Assembly (NCBI RefSeq): GCF_018967845.1
Contig: NZ_JAHLZZ010000001.1
Coordinates: forward strand, 4,340,001-4,404,000
From: Hymenobacter siberiensis
GTDB lineage: Bacteria > Bacteroidota > Bacteroidia > Cytophagales > Hymenobacteraceae
DNA length: 64,000 bases
Reading direction: 5' to 3'
Under the pieces are notes generated by a model. It searched no databases. It saw nothing but the letters and a program-made list of their open reading frames with translations, and was not told the DNA's origin. The stretch's first letter is position 1. Each line of letters starts with the position of its first letter. Of the stretch, positions 8,302-15,738 are shown piece after piece. The position numbers and the translations under genes are program-made.

Positions 8302-9375
8302 ATGAGCATGACGATTCTTTTTACCTACCCAATGCCCTCCTCCCCCCGCGACCTGCCCGTCTGGACTCTTGCTGCTGCCTGCCTGCGGGCCGGCACGCCC
8401 GTGGCCCTGCTGGCCGTGCTGCGTAGCGAGGGAAGCAGCCCCGGCCGCCAGGGCTTCAAGATGGCTGTGACGGCCGACACCGTGGCCGGCTCCATTGGCG
8501 GGGGCATCATGGAGCACAAATGGGTGGAGCTGGCCCGCCAGCGCCTGCAATCCGGCGATGCGATGCCCCTGCTGCGGCCCCAGGTGCACCGCCGGGAGGC
8601 GCCCGCCGACCGCTCCGGGATGATGTGCTCGGGCGAGCAGGACGTACTGCTCTGGCCACTGCGGCCCACTGATTTAGCCGCCGTAACGGCCATCGAAAGC
8701 GCTTTGCAGACGCTCAGCGGCGGCTTTCTGGAATGGAGCGCGGCAAACGGGCTCCGATTTCTGCCGCCCGCAACAGCCGCGACTGATGGAGCAACTGCTG
8801 CGGCGGCAACCGACTTGGCCGGCTTCTGTGACTACCAGGCGGGGGCGGCATGGGGCTACCGCGAGCGGCTGGGCTTTCGCGACCAGCTTACCATTGTGGG
8901 CGGCGGCCACGTCAGCCTGGCGCTTTCCAACGTGGCGGCCGCGCTGGATTTTGAGCTGACCGTGCTCGACGACCGCCCCAACCTGCCCACGCTCGACAGC
9001 AACCAGGCGGCGCACCATCGGCGCGTTATCGACTACGAAAACATAGCGGCCGAAATCCCCGCCGGCCCGCACCGCTACGTGGTGGTGATGACCGTGGGCT
9101 ATCGCACCGATGCCGTGGTGCTGCGCCACCTGCTGCACCGCGCCCGGCAGGGTCGTACCCGGCAGGGCCGCCCCTACCGCTACCTGGGCGTGATGGGCAG
9201 CACCGTGAAGGTAGCCGAGCTGCGCCGGGGCCTGCGGGAAGCCGGGTTTTCAGAAACTGAGATTGCGCGGCTGCGCGGCCCCATCGGCCTGCCCATCCAG
9301 AGCCAGACCCCCGAGGAAATTGCCATTAGCATCGCCGCCGAGCTGATTCAGGCACGGCGTAGCGCGGACTTTTAG
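8302..9375 (+). CDS. xdhC: XdhC/CoxI family protein (molybdenum hydroxylase maturation)
   Basis: A protein of about 357 residues with an N-terminal XdhC/CoxI domain (GSSPGRQGFKMAV, GGGIMEHKWVE, MCSGEQDVLLWPL) and a C-terminal Rossmann domain (IVGGGHVSLALS, VLDDRPN, YLGVMGS, GLPIQSQTPEEIA). The family binds molybdenum cofactor and helps insert or sulfurate it in xanthine dehydrogenase. The xanthine dehydrogenase subunits themselves are not in the window. Start ATG 8302 is chosen because it leaves a 16-bp gap after puuD; ATG 8332 is possible. The stop codon and the last residues (RRSADF) lie inside a GCGCGGACT palindromic repeat. Confidence 0.9.
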   Translation: MSMTILFTYPMPSSPRDLPVWTLAAACLRAGTPVALLAVLRSEGSSPGRQGFKMAVTADTVAGSIGGGIMEHKWVELARQRLQSGDAMPLLRPQVHRREAPADRSGMMCSGEQDVLLWPLRPTDLAAVTAIESALQTLSGGFLEWSAANGLRFLPPATAATDGATAAAATDLAGFCDYQAGAAWGYRERLGFRDQLTIVGGGHVSLALSNVAAALDFELTVLDDRPNLPTLDSNQAAHHRRVIDYENIAAEIPAGPHRYVVVMTVGYRTDAVVLRHLLHRARQGRTRQGRPYRYLGVMGSTVKVAELRRGLREAGFSETEIARLRGPIGLPIQSQTPEEIAISIAAELIQARRSADF

Positions 9376-9469
9376 TCCGCGGGTCACATCATGCGTGGCG
9401 TAGCGCGGACTTTTAGTCCGCGGGTCATCATGCGTGGCGTTTTGCTTACTCGCGGACTAAAAGTCCGCG
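9363..9469. repeat. Three-copy GCGCGGACT palindromic repeat cluster
   Basis: CGCGGACTTTTAGTCCGCG occurs at 9363-9381 and 9404-9422 as a direct repeat with a 41-nt period (shared flank GGGTCA..ATGCGTGGCG). A third, inverted copy, CGCGGACTAAAAGTCCGCG, is at 9451-9469. Each unit is itself a hairpin. The first copy contains the xdhC stop codon (9373-9375). The cluster sits between convergent xdhC and the DUF4136 lipoprotein gene. Confidence 0.9.
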
Positions 9470-9479
9470 CTACTACGGG

Positions 9480-10094
9480 CTACTGCTCCGTGTCGCTGGC
9501 GCCGTTACCGCCCAGGTTGCCGTTGGCAAACCCCTCGGTGAAAATGCGGTAGCGGTCCAGGATGGAGCGCACGGAGCGCCGGAGCACGACTTCGCCCATG
9601 GGGCCTTCGGGCACGGTCACGCCTGAGGCGTAGCCGTTCCAGACGGCGCGGTTGGTTTTCACGTCGATGAGGGTAACCAGGAGGGTGCCTTCGGCCAGCA
9701 GCAGGCGAATGGGCTCGTAGCCCTGGCGGTCTTCCCGGGGGGTGTCGTCGGTTTCCTCGATGTTGCGCTTAATCCACTGGCTGAGGTCTTCCTGCTGGAA
9801 ACCGTGGAATTTCATGTCGCCCTGGTACAGCCGGAAGTTCACCAGCATATCGGGGCGGCGCTTGACCCGGCGGTAGCCCTGGGCCAGGAAGCGCTGCTGA
9901 ATGGCTTCGCGCACAGATTCGCCCAGACTGCTGGTGTCGGAGGTGAGGCCGGTGCCGGTCATGAAATCGTAGGTGCGGTAGTGGCGAAAATTGCCCCGGT
10001 AGCTATAATCCGAATCTACCCGGGCTTCGCGGGTGGTCATGCAGCCCGTCAGGGCCAGCAAAACGAGCATCAATAAGGTAATAGTAGGCTTCAT
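9480..10094 (-). CDS. DUF4136 domain lipoprotein
   Basis: A 204-residue lipoprotein. The signal peptide MKPTITLLMLVLLALTGC ends in a lipobox with Cys18. The mature part has the DUF4136 pattern: YRTYDF near the start, REAIQQRFLAQGYRRVKRRP, DMLVNFR, then LLVTLIDVKTNRAVWNG. Members are outer-envelope lipoproteins of unknown function. The gene stands alone, convergent with xdhC. Confidence 0.85.
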   Translation of the reverse strand: MKPTITLLMLVLLALTGCMTTREARVDSDYSYRGNFRHYRTYDFMTGTGLTSDTSSLGESVREAIQQRFLAQGYRRVKRRPDMLVNFRLYQGDMKFHGFQQEDLSQWIKRNIEETDDTPREDRQGYEPIRLLLAEGTLLVTLIDVKTNRAVWNGYASGVTVPEGPMGEVVLRRSVRSILDRYRIFTEGFANGNLGGNGASDTEQ

Positions 10095-10400
10095 ACGTAA
10101 GGGAATTCTCGGTGGACGATGGAACTACCAATTTACGAAACCTTAAGCACTTAGGGGTTTAAAACAGGCGAAAAAATTATGATTATTTACCTCACGACCT
10201 GCCAGCCGCGATTATCGCCCGCCGGTAGCTTCCGGCAGGCACCCCCCGGCGCGCCCCCACCCTCGGCCGACCCTGATTCGGCCGAGCTACTTCCTCAAAC
10301 GGCCAGCTGCCAACCCCAAAACCGGGCTTCCGCGCCAAACGAGGGCCGCAGGATTTTGGAACACCCCAGGGCGGCCGGCACTTCCACCAGAGGCAGCGCG
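10095..10400. other. Gap without a recognisable gene
   Basis: About 300 bp between the lipoprotein start and the 3' end of the broken phosphatase gene. Open frames here are short, proline- and arginine-rich GC shadows. I see no hairpin or repeat that I can support. Confidence 0.4.
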
Positions 10401-11010
10401 TCAGGTACCCTGGCCCGGGCAAATGGCCGAGGGGTGAATGTGCTGCCTGGACCGGCTCAGCACGGGGCGCTTGGCCTTGCCCTTGGCCCCGCCGCCGCTG
10501 AAGCTGATGGTCCAGATGCTGTCGAAATCGGTATCGGGCCAGTCCGACACGTCTTCGAGGCCCAAATCCTGCGCAATCTCCACGATGCTGTTGTGCTCCC
10601 ACACCACCAGCACGGTGCCCCGGAGCTGGCGTAGCTGCCGGGCAAAGGCCTTGGTGTTGGCCACCATAAAGTCGCTATTGATGGTGAGGTTGTGCTGCAC
10701 GGCGTAGGGCATCACGGTTTGCAGCATTCGCACGCGGGTGGTGTCCTCGTCGTTGGTGCCGATGACGGGCACGAAGGTGAGGTTGGGCGGCGAGGGCATC
10801 AGCTGGTTGAGCACGGCGGGCAGGGCCAGCGCCCGGTTGAGGCCGGCGCAGGAAAGGTTGTCGCCCTCGGCAGGCTTCTCGCCGTGCCGGATAATAGACG
10901 ATGCGCAGCACAGGCGCAGGCGCGGTGCTAGCGGCCGCTTTCGGAGCCAGTGGGCTGAGCAGGTACAGTAACTAAAGCTTGGCCTGGTCGATTTCGGTGA
11001 GTTTGGGCAT
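10401..11010 (-). pseudogene. Broken histidine phosphatase (phosphoglycerate mutase-like) gene
   Basis: From ATG 11010 the frame reads MPKLTEIDQAKL and then an in-frame TAG (10972-10974). It continues in the same frame as LLYLLSPLAPKAAAS, signal-peptide-like, to VLRIV. One extra T at about 10899 then moves the reading to the next frame, which carries the diagnostic IIRHGEKPAEGDNLS with the RHG catalytic motif. The rest runs through VLVVWEHNSI (second catalytic His), DFDSIWTISF and a C-terminus ending PSAICPGQGT at 10401. Two lesions make a functional product unlikely. The intact part resembles exported histidine phosphatases. Confidence 0.7.
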
Positions 11011-11118
11011 GATGGAGAGAACGTAAAAAAGCCGATGCGGTGGGCCGCAAGGTAGCGGCGGGGTGGGGCAGCACACAATTATCCTCCGCAGGGCCACGGC
11101 GGGGTATATTTGGTTTCT

Positions 11119-11725
11119 ATGGGACAGCCCGAACCACAAACGCGCCGCTACACGGCCGATGAATACTTCGCCTTGGAAAGGACAAGGAGAAACCCGCCAC
11201 GAGTTTTTCGAGGGCGAGGCATTTGCAATGACGGGCGAGAGCATCGCCCACAATACCATTGCACAGAACTTTGTATTGGCGTTGCGCCCGGTCCTGCGCG
11301 GCAAACGCTGCCAGGTGATAATGAAAACCGTGCAGCTGGCCGTTGAAGCCAACCGCCACTACACCTACCCCGACATTGTAGTGAGCTGCGACCCGCAGGA
11401 CCAGCAGGAGAGCCGGCGGCTGCACCACCCGCTACTCATCGTGGAGGTGCTCTCGCCCTCTACCGAAGCCTACGACCGGGGCCTGAAATTCAATCAGTAC
11501 AAGAAGCGGCCCTCGCTACGGCACTACCTGCTGGTATCGCAAAAAACCTGGCTGGTGGAGTGGTACCAGCTGAGCGAGCATGGCGTGTAGGGCCACACCG
11601 CCCTGGCCGAAGCCGCCGATGCCGTTGTTATCCCGAAGTTGAATCTGATAATGACGCTGGTGCAGATTTATGAGGAAGCGGGCGTAGCGCCGATTCCAGC
11701 AGGCTTTTTGGGGGAACAGGAATAA
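11119..11725 (+). pseudogene. Broken Uma2/DUF820 endonuclease-like gene
   Basis: The N-terminal frame from ATG 11119 gives MGQPEPQTRRYTADEYFALE. A one-base shift at 11179-11185 leads to the frame GETRHEFFEGEAFAMTGES, then YTYPDIVVSCD, LIVEVLSPSTEAYDRG and YLLVSQK, the PD-(D/E)XK-like core of Uma2 proteins. A TAG at 11588-11590 interrupts it, but the same frame continues LAEAADAVVIPKLNL, YEEAGV and onward to TAA 11725. Both lesions are inside conserved parts. A good -7 box (TATATTTG, 11105-11112) precedes the start. Uma2 genes are commonly mobile and multicopy. Confidence 0.8.
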
Positions 11726-11735
11726 GATTTATGGA

Positions 11736-11793
11736 AACCCAGTAGGGTGCGGGGGCAAGCCCTACCGGGTACGACCCCGCACCCTACTGGGTT
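11736..11793. terminator. Strong hairpin between convergent genes
   Basis: Perfect 19-nt arms AACCCAGTAGGGTGCGGGG (11736-11754) and the complement (11775-11793) lie between the Uma2 remnant and the ABC exporter, which converge here. They could end transcription from both sides or be another dispersed repeat. There is no U-tract. Confidence 0.5.
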
Positions 11794-11803
11794 CCCTCCA
11801 TTC

Positions 11804-13687
11804 CTACCGGTACCCGGCCGCCTGTAGCTGAAACAGCTCGGCGTAGCGCCCGCCTTTGGCCAGCAGCTCCTCATGGCTGCCAATCTCCACAAATTGGCCG
11901 TTTTCGATGACCAGAATGCGGTCGGCCATGCGGACGGTGCTGAAGCGGTGGCTGATGAGGACGGCGGTTTTGCCCTGCGTCAGCTCCTTGAAGCGCTGGA
12001 AAACCTCGTACTCGGCGCGGGCATCGAGGGCGGCCGTGGGCTCGTCAAGGATAAGAAGCTGGGCATCGCGCATGTAGGCACGGCCGAGGGCGATTTTCTG
12101 CCACTCGCCGCCGCTCAAATCCACGCCGCCGTTGAAACGCCGGCCAATCATCTGGTCGTAGCCGCCGGGCAGCTTGGCGATGACGGTATCGGCGAGGCTC
12201 TGGTGGGCGGCGGTTTCGATGCGGGGCCGATTGTCGCGCTCCTCGATGCGACCCACGGCCAGGTTCTGGCCGGCCGGCAGCTGGAAGCGCACAAAATCCT
12301 GGAAAATGACGCCGATTTCCTGGCGCAGCTCGGCGGGGTCGTACTCGCGCAAATCGTACCCATCAAGCAGAATGCGGCCTTCGGTGGGGTCGTATAGGCG
12401 GGCCAGGAGCTTCACGAGGGTGGTTTTGCCCGCGCCGTTTTCGCCCACCAGCGCCAGCTTTTCGCCGGCCTGTAGCTTAAAGCTCAGGTTGCGGATGGCC
12501 CATTTTGTGCCATTCTTATACTGGAACCCGACGTTTTCAAACTCAAACCCCTGCTGAATGGGCCGGGGAAAGGCCCGCGCCGTTTCGCCGCTCACTTCCT
12601 GCCGCACAATGCGCGGCCGCAGGGCAAAGAAATCGAAGAAATCCTGCAAATACAACGCCCCATCGGCCACGGAGCTGAAGCGGCTGAGGATGCCTTCGAG
12701 CAGCGAGCGCAGCCGGGCAAAGGAGCCGGCCAGAAAGGTGAGCTGGCCCAGCGAAATCTGCCCGGCCACGGTGCGAGCAATGATATAGACGTAGGCTCCG
12801 TAGTAGCCCGCCGCGCCGATGCCGGCGAACAGCGCGCCCCAGCCGGCGCGGCGCAGCACGAGGGATTTGTTCTGGCGGTAAAAGTCGTCGGACAGTGCGC
12901 GGAAGCGGTCGATGAGGAAATGCGAGAGGCCAAAAATCTTGACTTCCTTGGCCGTTTCGTCGCTGGCCCCGGTCTGGCGCAGGTAGTCGAGCTCGCGGCG
13001 CTCGGGCGTCCAGGAGTGCGAGAGGGAGTAGCTGCGCTCGTTGAAGTGCGACTCGCCCAGGAAGGCGGGCACCACGGCCAGCAGCAGCAGCCCCAGCAGC
13101 CAGGGCTGGAAGGCCACGAGCCCGCCGGCCAGCAGCACGAGCGTCACGGCATCCTGGCCCTGGGCCAGCACCTGGCTCATGAGCACGGTGCGGGAGAGAG
13201 TTTGGCGGCGGGCGCGCTCCAGCTTGTCGTAGAAAGTGCTGTCCTCGAACTGGTCGAGGTCGAGCTCGGCTGCGTGCTCCATGAGGCGGATGGAGGACTG
13301 GTTGGCGAACAGGTCGCCGAGCAGCGAATCGAGCAAAGCCACGCCGCGCCCGAGGGCATCGGCCAGCAGCACCAGGCCAAACTCCAGCGCCACCAGTGTG
13401 AGCACAGGCGTGAGCAGCCGCTCGGGCGCGGGCAGCCGGGTGAGCTGCACCACGGCATCAATAATCAGCTTGCCCACATAAAGCGTGGCCAGCGGCAGAA
13501 ACGCCCGCACAAGGCGCAGGGCAATATTGGCCAACGCCAGCGCGGGGCTGGTGTGCCAGATGAGCTTCAGAAACGCTGGCAAATGGCGCAACGCCGATAC
13601 CCGCTCGCGCACGCTCACGGCGGGCTTTTCGGGGCCGCGCGAGGCGTTGGGGTTCTTGGCGGAAATGGATTTCAGGAATTCAAACAT
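11804..13687 (-). CDS. ABC exporter, fused membrane and ATPase domains
   Basis: A 627-residue half-transporter. Residues of about 35-350 hold the six-helix exporter domain and about 380-620 the nucleotide-binding domain. Walker A is GENGAGKTTLVKLL, the Q-loop FQDFVRF, the signature LSGGEWQK, Walker B LLILDEPTAALDA, and the H-loop ISHRFSTV. It should work as a homodimer in the inner membrane. The substrate cannot be told from sequence; no peptidase or lipid A-specific features are visible. The gene is monocistronic with no partner transporter genes beside it. Confidence 0.92.
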   Translation of the reverse strand: MFEFLKSISAKNPNASRGPEKPAVSVRERVSALRHLPAFLKLIWHTSPALALANIALRLVRAFLPLATLYVGKLIIDAVVQLTRLPAPERLLTPVLTLVALEFGLVLLADALGRGVALLDSLLGDLFANQSSIRLMEHAAELDLDQFEDSTFYDKLERARRQTLSRTVLMSQVLAQGQDAVTLVLLAGGLVAFQPWLLGLLLLAVVPAFLGESHFNERSYSLSHSWTPERRELDYLRQTGASDETAKEVKIFGLSHFLIDRFRALSDDFYRQNKSLVLRRAGWGALFAGIGAAGYYGAYVYIIARTVAGQISLGQLTFLAGSFARLRSLLEGILSRFSSVADGALYLQDFFDFFALRPRIVRQEVSGETARAFPRPIQQGFEFENVGFQYKNGTKWAIRNLSFKLQAGEKLALVGENGAGKTTLVKLLARLYDPTEGRILLDGYDLREYDPAELRQEIGVIFQDFVRFQLPAGQNLAVGRIEERDNRPRIETAAHQSLADTVIAKLPGGYDQMIGRRFNGGVDLSGGEWQKIALGRAYMRDAQLLILDEPTAALDARAEYEVFQRFKELTQGKTAVLISHRFSTVRMADRILVIENGQFVEIGSHEELLAKGGRYAELFQLQAAGYR

Positions 13688-14081
13688 TGCCGGGGTGGTG
13701 GCAAGGTTGGGGCCGGGTTTGGGGAGGCGGCCGTTTTGGCAGCCTGTAGCGCGGACTTTGTAGTCCGCGCTACAGCCATTCGCCTACTTATGCGCGCCAA
13801 AAAGTCTCCAGCACACGGACGTTTTTTGGAGACACTGTCGTTTACGAAACTCATGTCTCCATGACGTTTCGTAAACGTTGATTCGTAGACAAGTTTCTTA
13901 AACTTTTGAAGCATTACAGCAGCTTGTTGGCCACTCGGTTCTTAGGCCCTGCTAGTAATTTACCAAAAGTAGCCAAAAAGTGTAGTCGAAAAGTCCTTTT
14001 TTGTGCACTTAATCATTTTTTGTTTAGACGGTTATGGTCGTTTATTTGCCAGTGCGGCGTCCTTGGATTGGCACTTTCAGA
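13688..14081. other. Intergenic region between divergent ABC exporter and lipoprotein genes
   Basis: No gene is seen. The region holds one perfect palindromic repeat (13744-13775) and an AT-richer stretch (13850-14040) that probably contains the promoter of the leftward ABC exporter. Small frames here lack family features. Confidence 0.5.
13744..13775. repeat. GCGCGGACT palindromic repeat
   Basis: CTGTAGCGCGGACT and AGTCCGCGCTACAG are perfect 14-nt arms around TTGT. It is a fourth copy of the family seen three times near 9.4 kb. Confidence 0.85.
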
Positions 14082-14112
14082 TTGACTGCCCCTTCGGGCC
14101 GGTGTAGATTTG
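14082..14112 (+). promoter_or_regulatory. Bacteroidota-type promoter
   Basis: TTG at 14082-14084 and TAGATTTG at 14105-14112 are separated by 20 bp, matching the -33/-7 consensus. The lipoprotein ATG is 21 bp downstream of the -7 box, so the leader would be short. Confidence 0.65.
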
Positions 14113-14133
14113 CCCCGAACCCTTCCCCAGCCA

Positions 14134-14790
14134 ATGACACCGCCGCCTGTTTCCTGGAATTGCTGCCTCGCCGTAGCGGCGTTGCTGCTGGCTGGCTGCG
14201 GCAAGGACCCCTCGGGCCCAACGACGGTGAGCGGGCAGGTGGTGGGCGAGGGCGGCGGGCAGGCCGTGCCGCGCCCGCCGCAGGTGCAGCTCTGGCAGCG
14301 GGCGCAGGCCACTGGCGGGGGCAACCTGCTCAGTGGCGGGGGGACCTACGCCCCGCAGGGCAGCCCGCAGGCGGTGGACGGGCAGGGCCGGTTTTCGTTC
14401 GGCTTCCAGGCCGAGGCCGGGCACGAGTATGTGTTGCGGGCCGAGGATGGCGGGCTGGGCTACTACACCGATTGGACCCTTGCCCCGGGCCTGCGCGGGG
14501 GTGCCAAAAACGAAGGCGTAGCCGTGCCCGCTGCTGCTCCCGGCTGGGTCCGTCTCGACTTGGTGGATGAATTGCCCAAAAGCCGGGCGTGGTTTAGCCT
14601 ATGGGGCTGGGGCGGCGGCGGGATGTACCTGGCCGTACCCCGTGACACGACCGTCGTCGTGCGCTACCTCGCCAACCGACAGGAAATGGTGCTCTGGGAG
14701 ATTACGAATGAGAAAGGCGTTAAAAGCAGATACGATAAGTCGTTCACGCTTGCTCCCTTGGACACGCTGCGAGTGCGCATTGCTTTTTAA
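14134..14790 (+). CDS. Hypothetical lipoprotein with carboxypeptidase-regulatory-like fold
   Basis: A 218-residue lipoprotein. MTPPPVSWNCCLAVAALLLA precedes lipobox Cys22 (LLAGC). The mature start (TTVSGQVVGEGGGQAV PRPPQVQLW) looks like the beta-sandwich of carboxypeptidase-regulatory-like domains: a 'G-x-V' opening, then GRFSFGFQAEAGHEYVL. The second half (YLAVPRDTTVVVRYLANR) is beta-rich with no motif I recognise. It is probably anchored in the outer membrane or periplasm. It is monocistronic, with a promoter close upstream. Confidence 0.7.
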   Translation: MTPPPVSWNCCLAVAALLLAGCGKDPSGPTTVSGQVVGEGGGQAVPRPPQVQLWQRAQATGGGNLLSGGGTYAPQGSPQAVDGQGRFSFGFQAEAGHEYVLRAEDGGLGYYTDWTLAPGLRGGAKNEGVAVPAAAPGWVRLDLVDELPKSRAWFSLWGWGGGGMYLAVPRDTTVVVRYLANRQEMVLWEITNEKGVKSRYDKSFTLAPLDTLRVRIAF

Positions 14791-15066
14791 GGTACCGCAG
14801 GGCCGTTCAGCCAAACGGTAGTTTTTCTGAAAAACAAAGGCGTTCAAATTATCCCCCGAAAAAAAGCTCCCGCTGGCGCGCGTCTGCGAGGAGGCATCAT
14901 TCATCCAGTGGGGTATCCTCCCGAAGCCCCAGCCCCTCTAACGGCTGAGGCTCCTTAGTGTCACAGCCCGCCGAAAGTTATTACTAGCCCCAACCTTGCA
15001 CGAATGATTCCACCGATGCGGGCGCTGCTATAGGCTCAGTTCCCCGCAGACAGCCGGTTGACGCGG

Positions 15067-15345
15067 CTAAAACGGTACCTGGAAATAGGGCCACGCGAAA
15101 TAGAGCACCGCCCCTTGCAGCAGCGTCAGCGCCAGGGTAACGCCCCAGAAAGCGGCTTTGCGGTTTTTATGGTGCAACAGTAAGATTGCTGCCCACGCGC
15201 CGGGGGCCGCGCCCGGCAGCGTGGCGAGGTGCAGCGTTTTTTCGGCAATGCGCCGCTGGCCCCGTTGGGCTTTGCGTTTATCCAGGACAAAGAGCAGGAA
15301 ACACAGCAGATTGAGAAACAACAGGCAGCTCAGGAGGATAGTCAT
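15067..15345 (-). CDS. DUF1294 family small membrane protein
   Basis: A 92-residue protein. NLLCFLLFVLDKRKAQRGQR followed by RIAEKTLHLATLPGAAPGAW and HKNRKAAFW is the DUF1294 signature, with membrane helices at both ends and in the middle. Function is unknown. It is a single gene in a gene-poor stretch (14.8-15.7 kb). Confidence 0.88.
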   Translation of the reverse strand: MTILLSCLLFLNLLCFLLFVLDKRKAQRGQRRIAEKTLHLATLPGAAPGAWAAILLLHHKNRKAAFWGVTLALTLLQGAVLYFAWPYFQVPF

Positions 15346-15562
15346 GGGGCGGGCGGCGGGCCTTGCGGCTTAGGCTGGGCGGGGTTTCGGCCGGGGTAGT
15401 CACGGCACGGGCCTGAACCGGTTGGGCGGGTGCCAGAAGGGACGAGGAAGACGGAATGCCAGCGGCTCGGCCGGCGAAAATGGCACCGGCGGGGCCGCAA
15501 GTTAGGGTGCTGCGTTCGAGGAAAAGGCGGAGTATCTTTCCGAAGAAGCCCCACCTCCCTAT
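15346..15562. other. Gap without a recognisable gene
   Basis: Upstream region of the DUF1294 gene, followed directly by a large inverted repeat that runs to the MFS start. Nothing else was recognised. Confidence 0.4.
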
Positions 15563-15736
15563 CTGGCGCGAGTTTAGCGCCGCGTAACTCGTGGCCAATC
15601 ATGACGGGGAGGCTGCGCCTCCCCTGCCGCGCCAGCGACAAGCCGGGGCCGAACCGTTCTACCGGACCGTTCTGATGCGAGGCACAGCCTCGCCCGAAAT
15701 CTGGTCACGAGTTAGACGGCGCTAAACTCGCGCCAG
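15563..15736. repeat. Large inverted repeat (CTGGCGCGAGTTTAGCG family), copy 1
   Basis: The left arm starts CTGGCGCGAGTTTAGCGCCG and the right arm ends CGGCGCTAAACTCGCGCCAG. Inner hairpins include GGGGAGGCTGCGCCTCCCC and GCGAGGCACAGCCTCGC. The right arm ends 2 bp before the MFS start codon. A second copy is at 46234-46400. Confidence 0.85.
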
Positions 15737-15738
15737 CC

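Noticed and set aside
6936..8309. 457-residue minus-strand frame opposite puuD
   Set aside because: Composition is the mirror of the puuD codons (His/Arg/Gly-rich), and puuD on the other strand has membrane helices and a CXXCH site.
9363..9469. Possible CRISPR array
   Set aside because: Only three palindromic units, one inverted, without variable spacers of constant length and without cas genes.
14791..15066. Possible transposase remnant (minus-strand peptide containing NAFVFQKNYRLAERP)
   Set aside because: A slight resemblance to the C-terminal end of some transposases, but too short and without any conserved catalytic residue.
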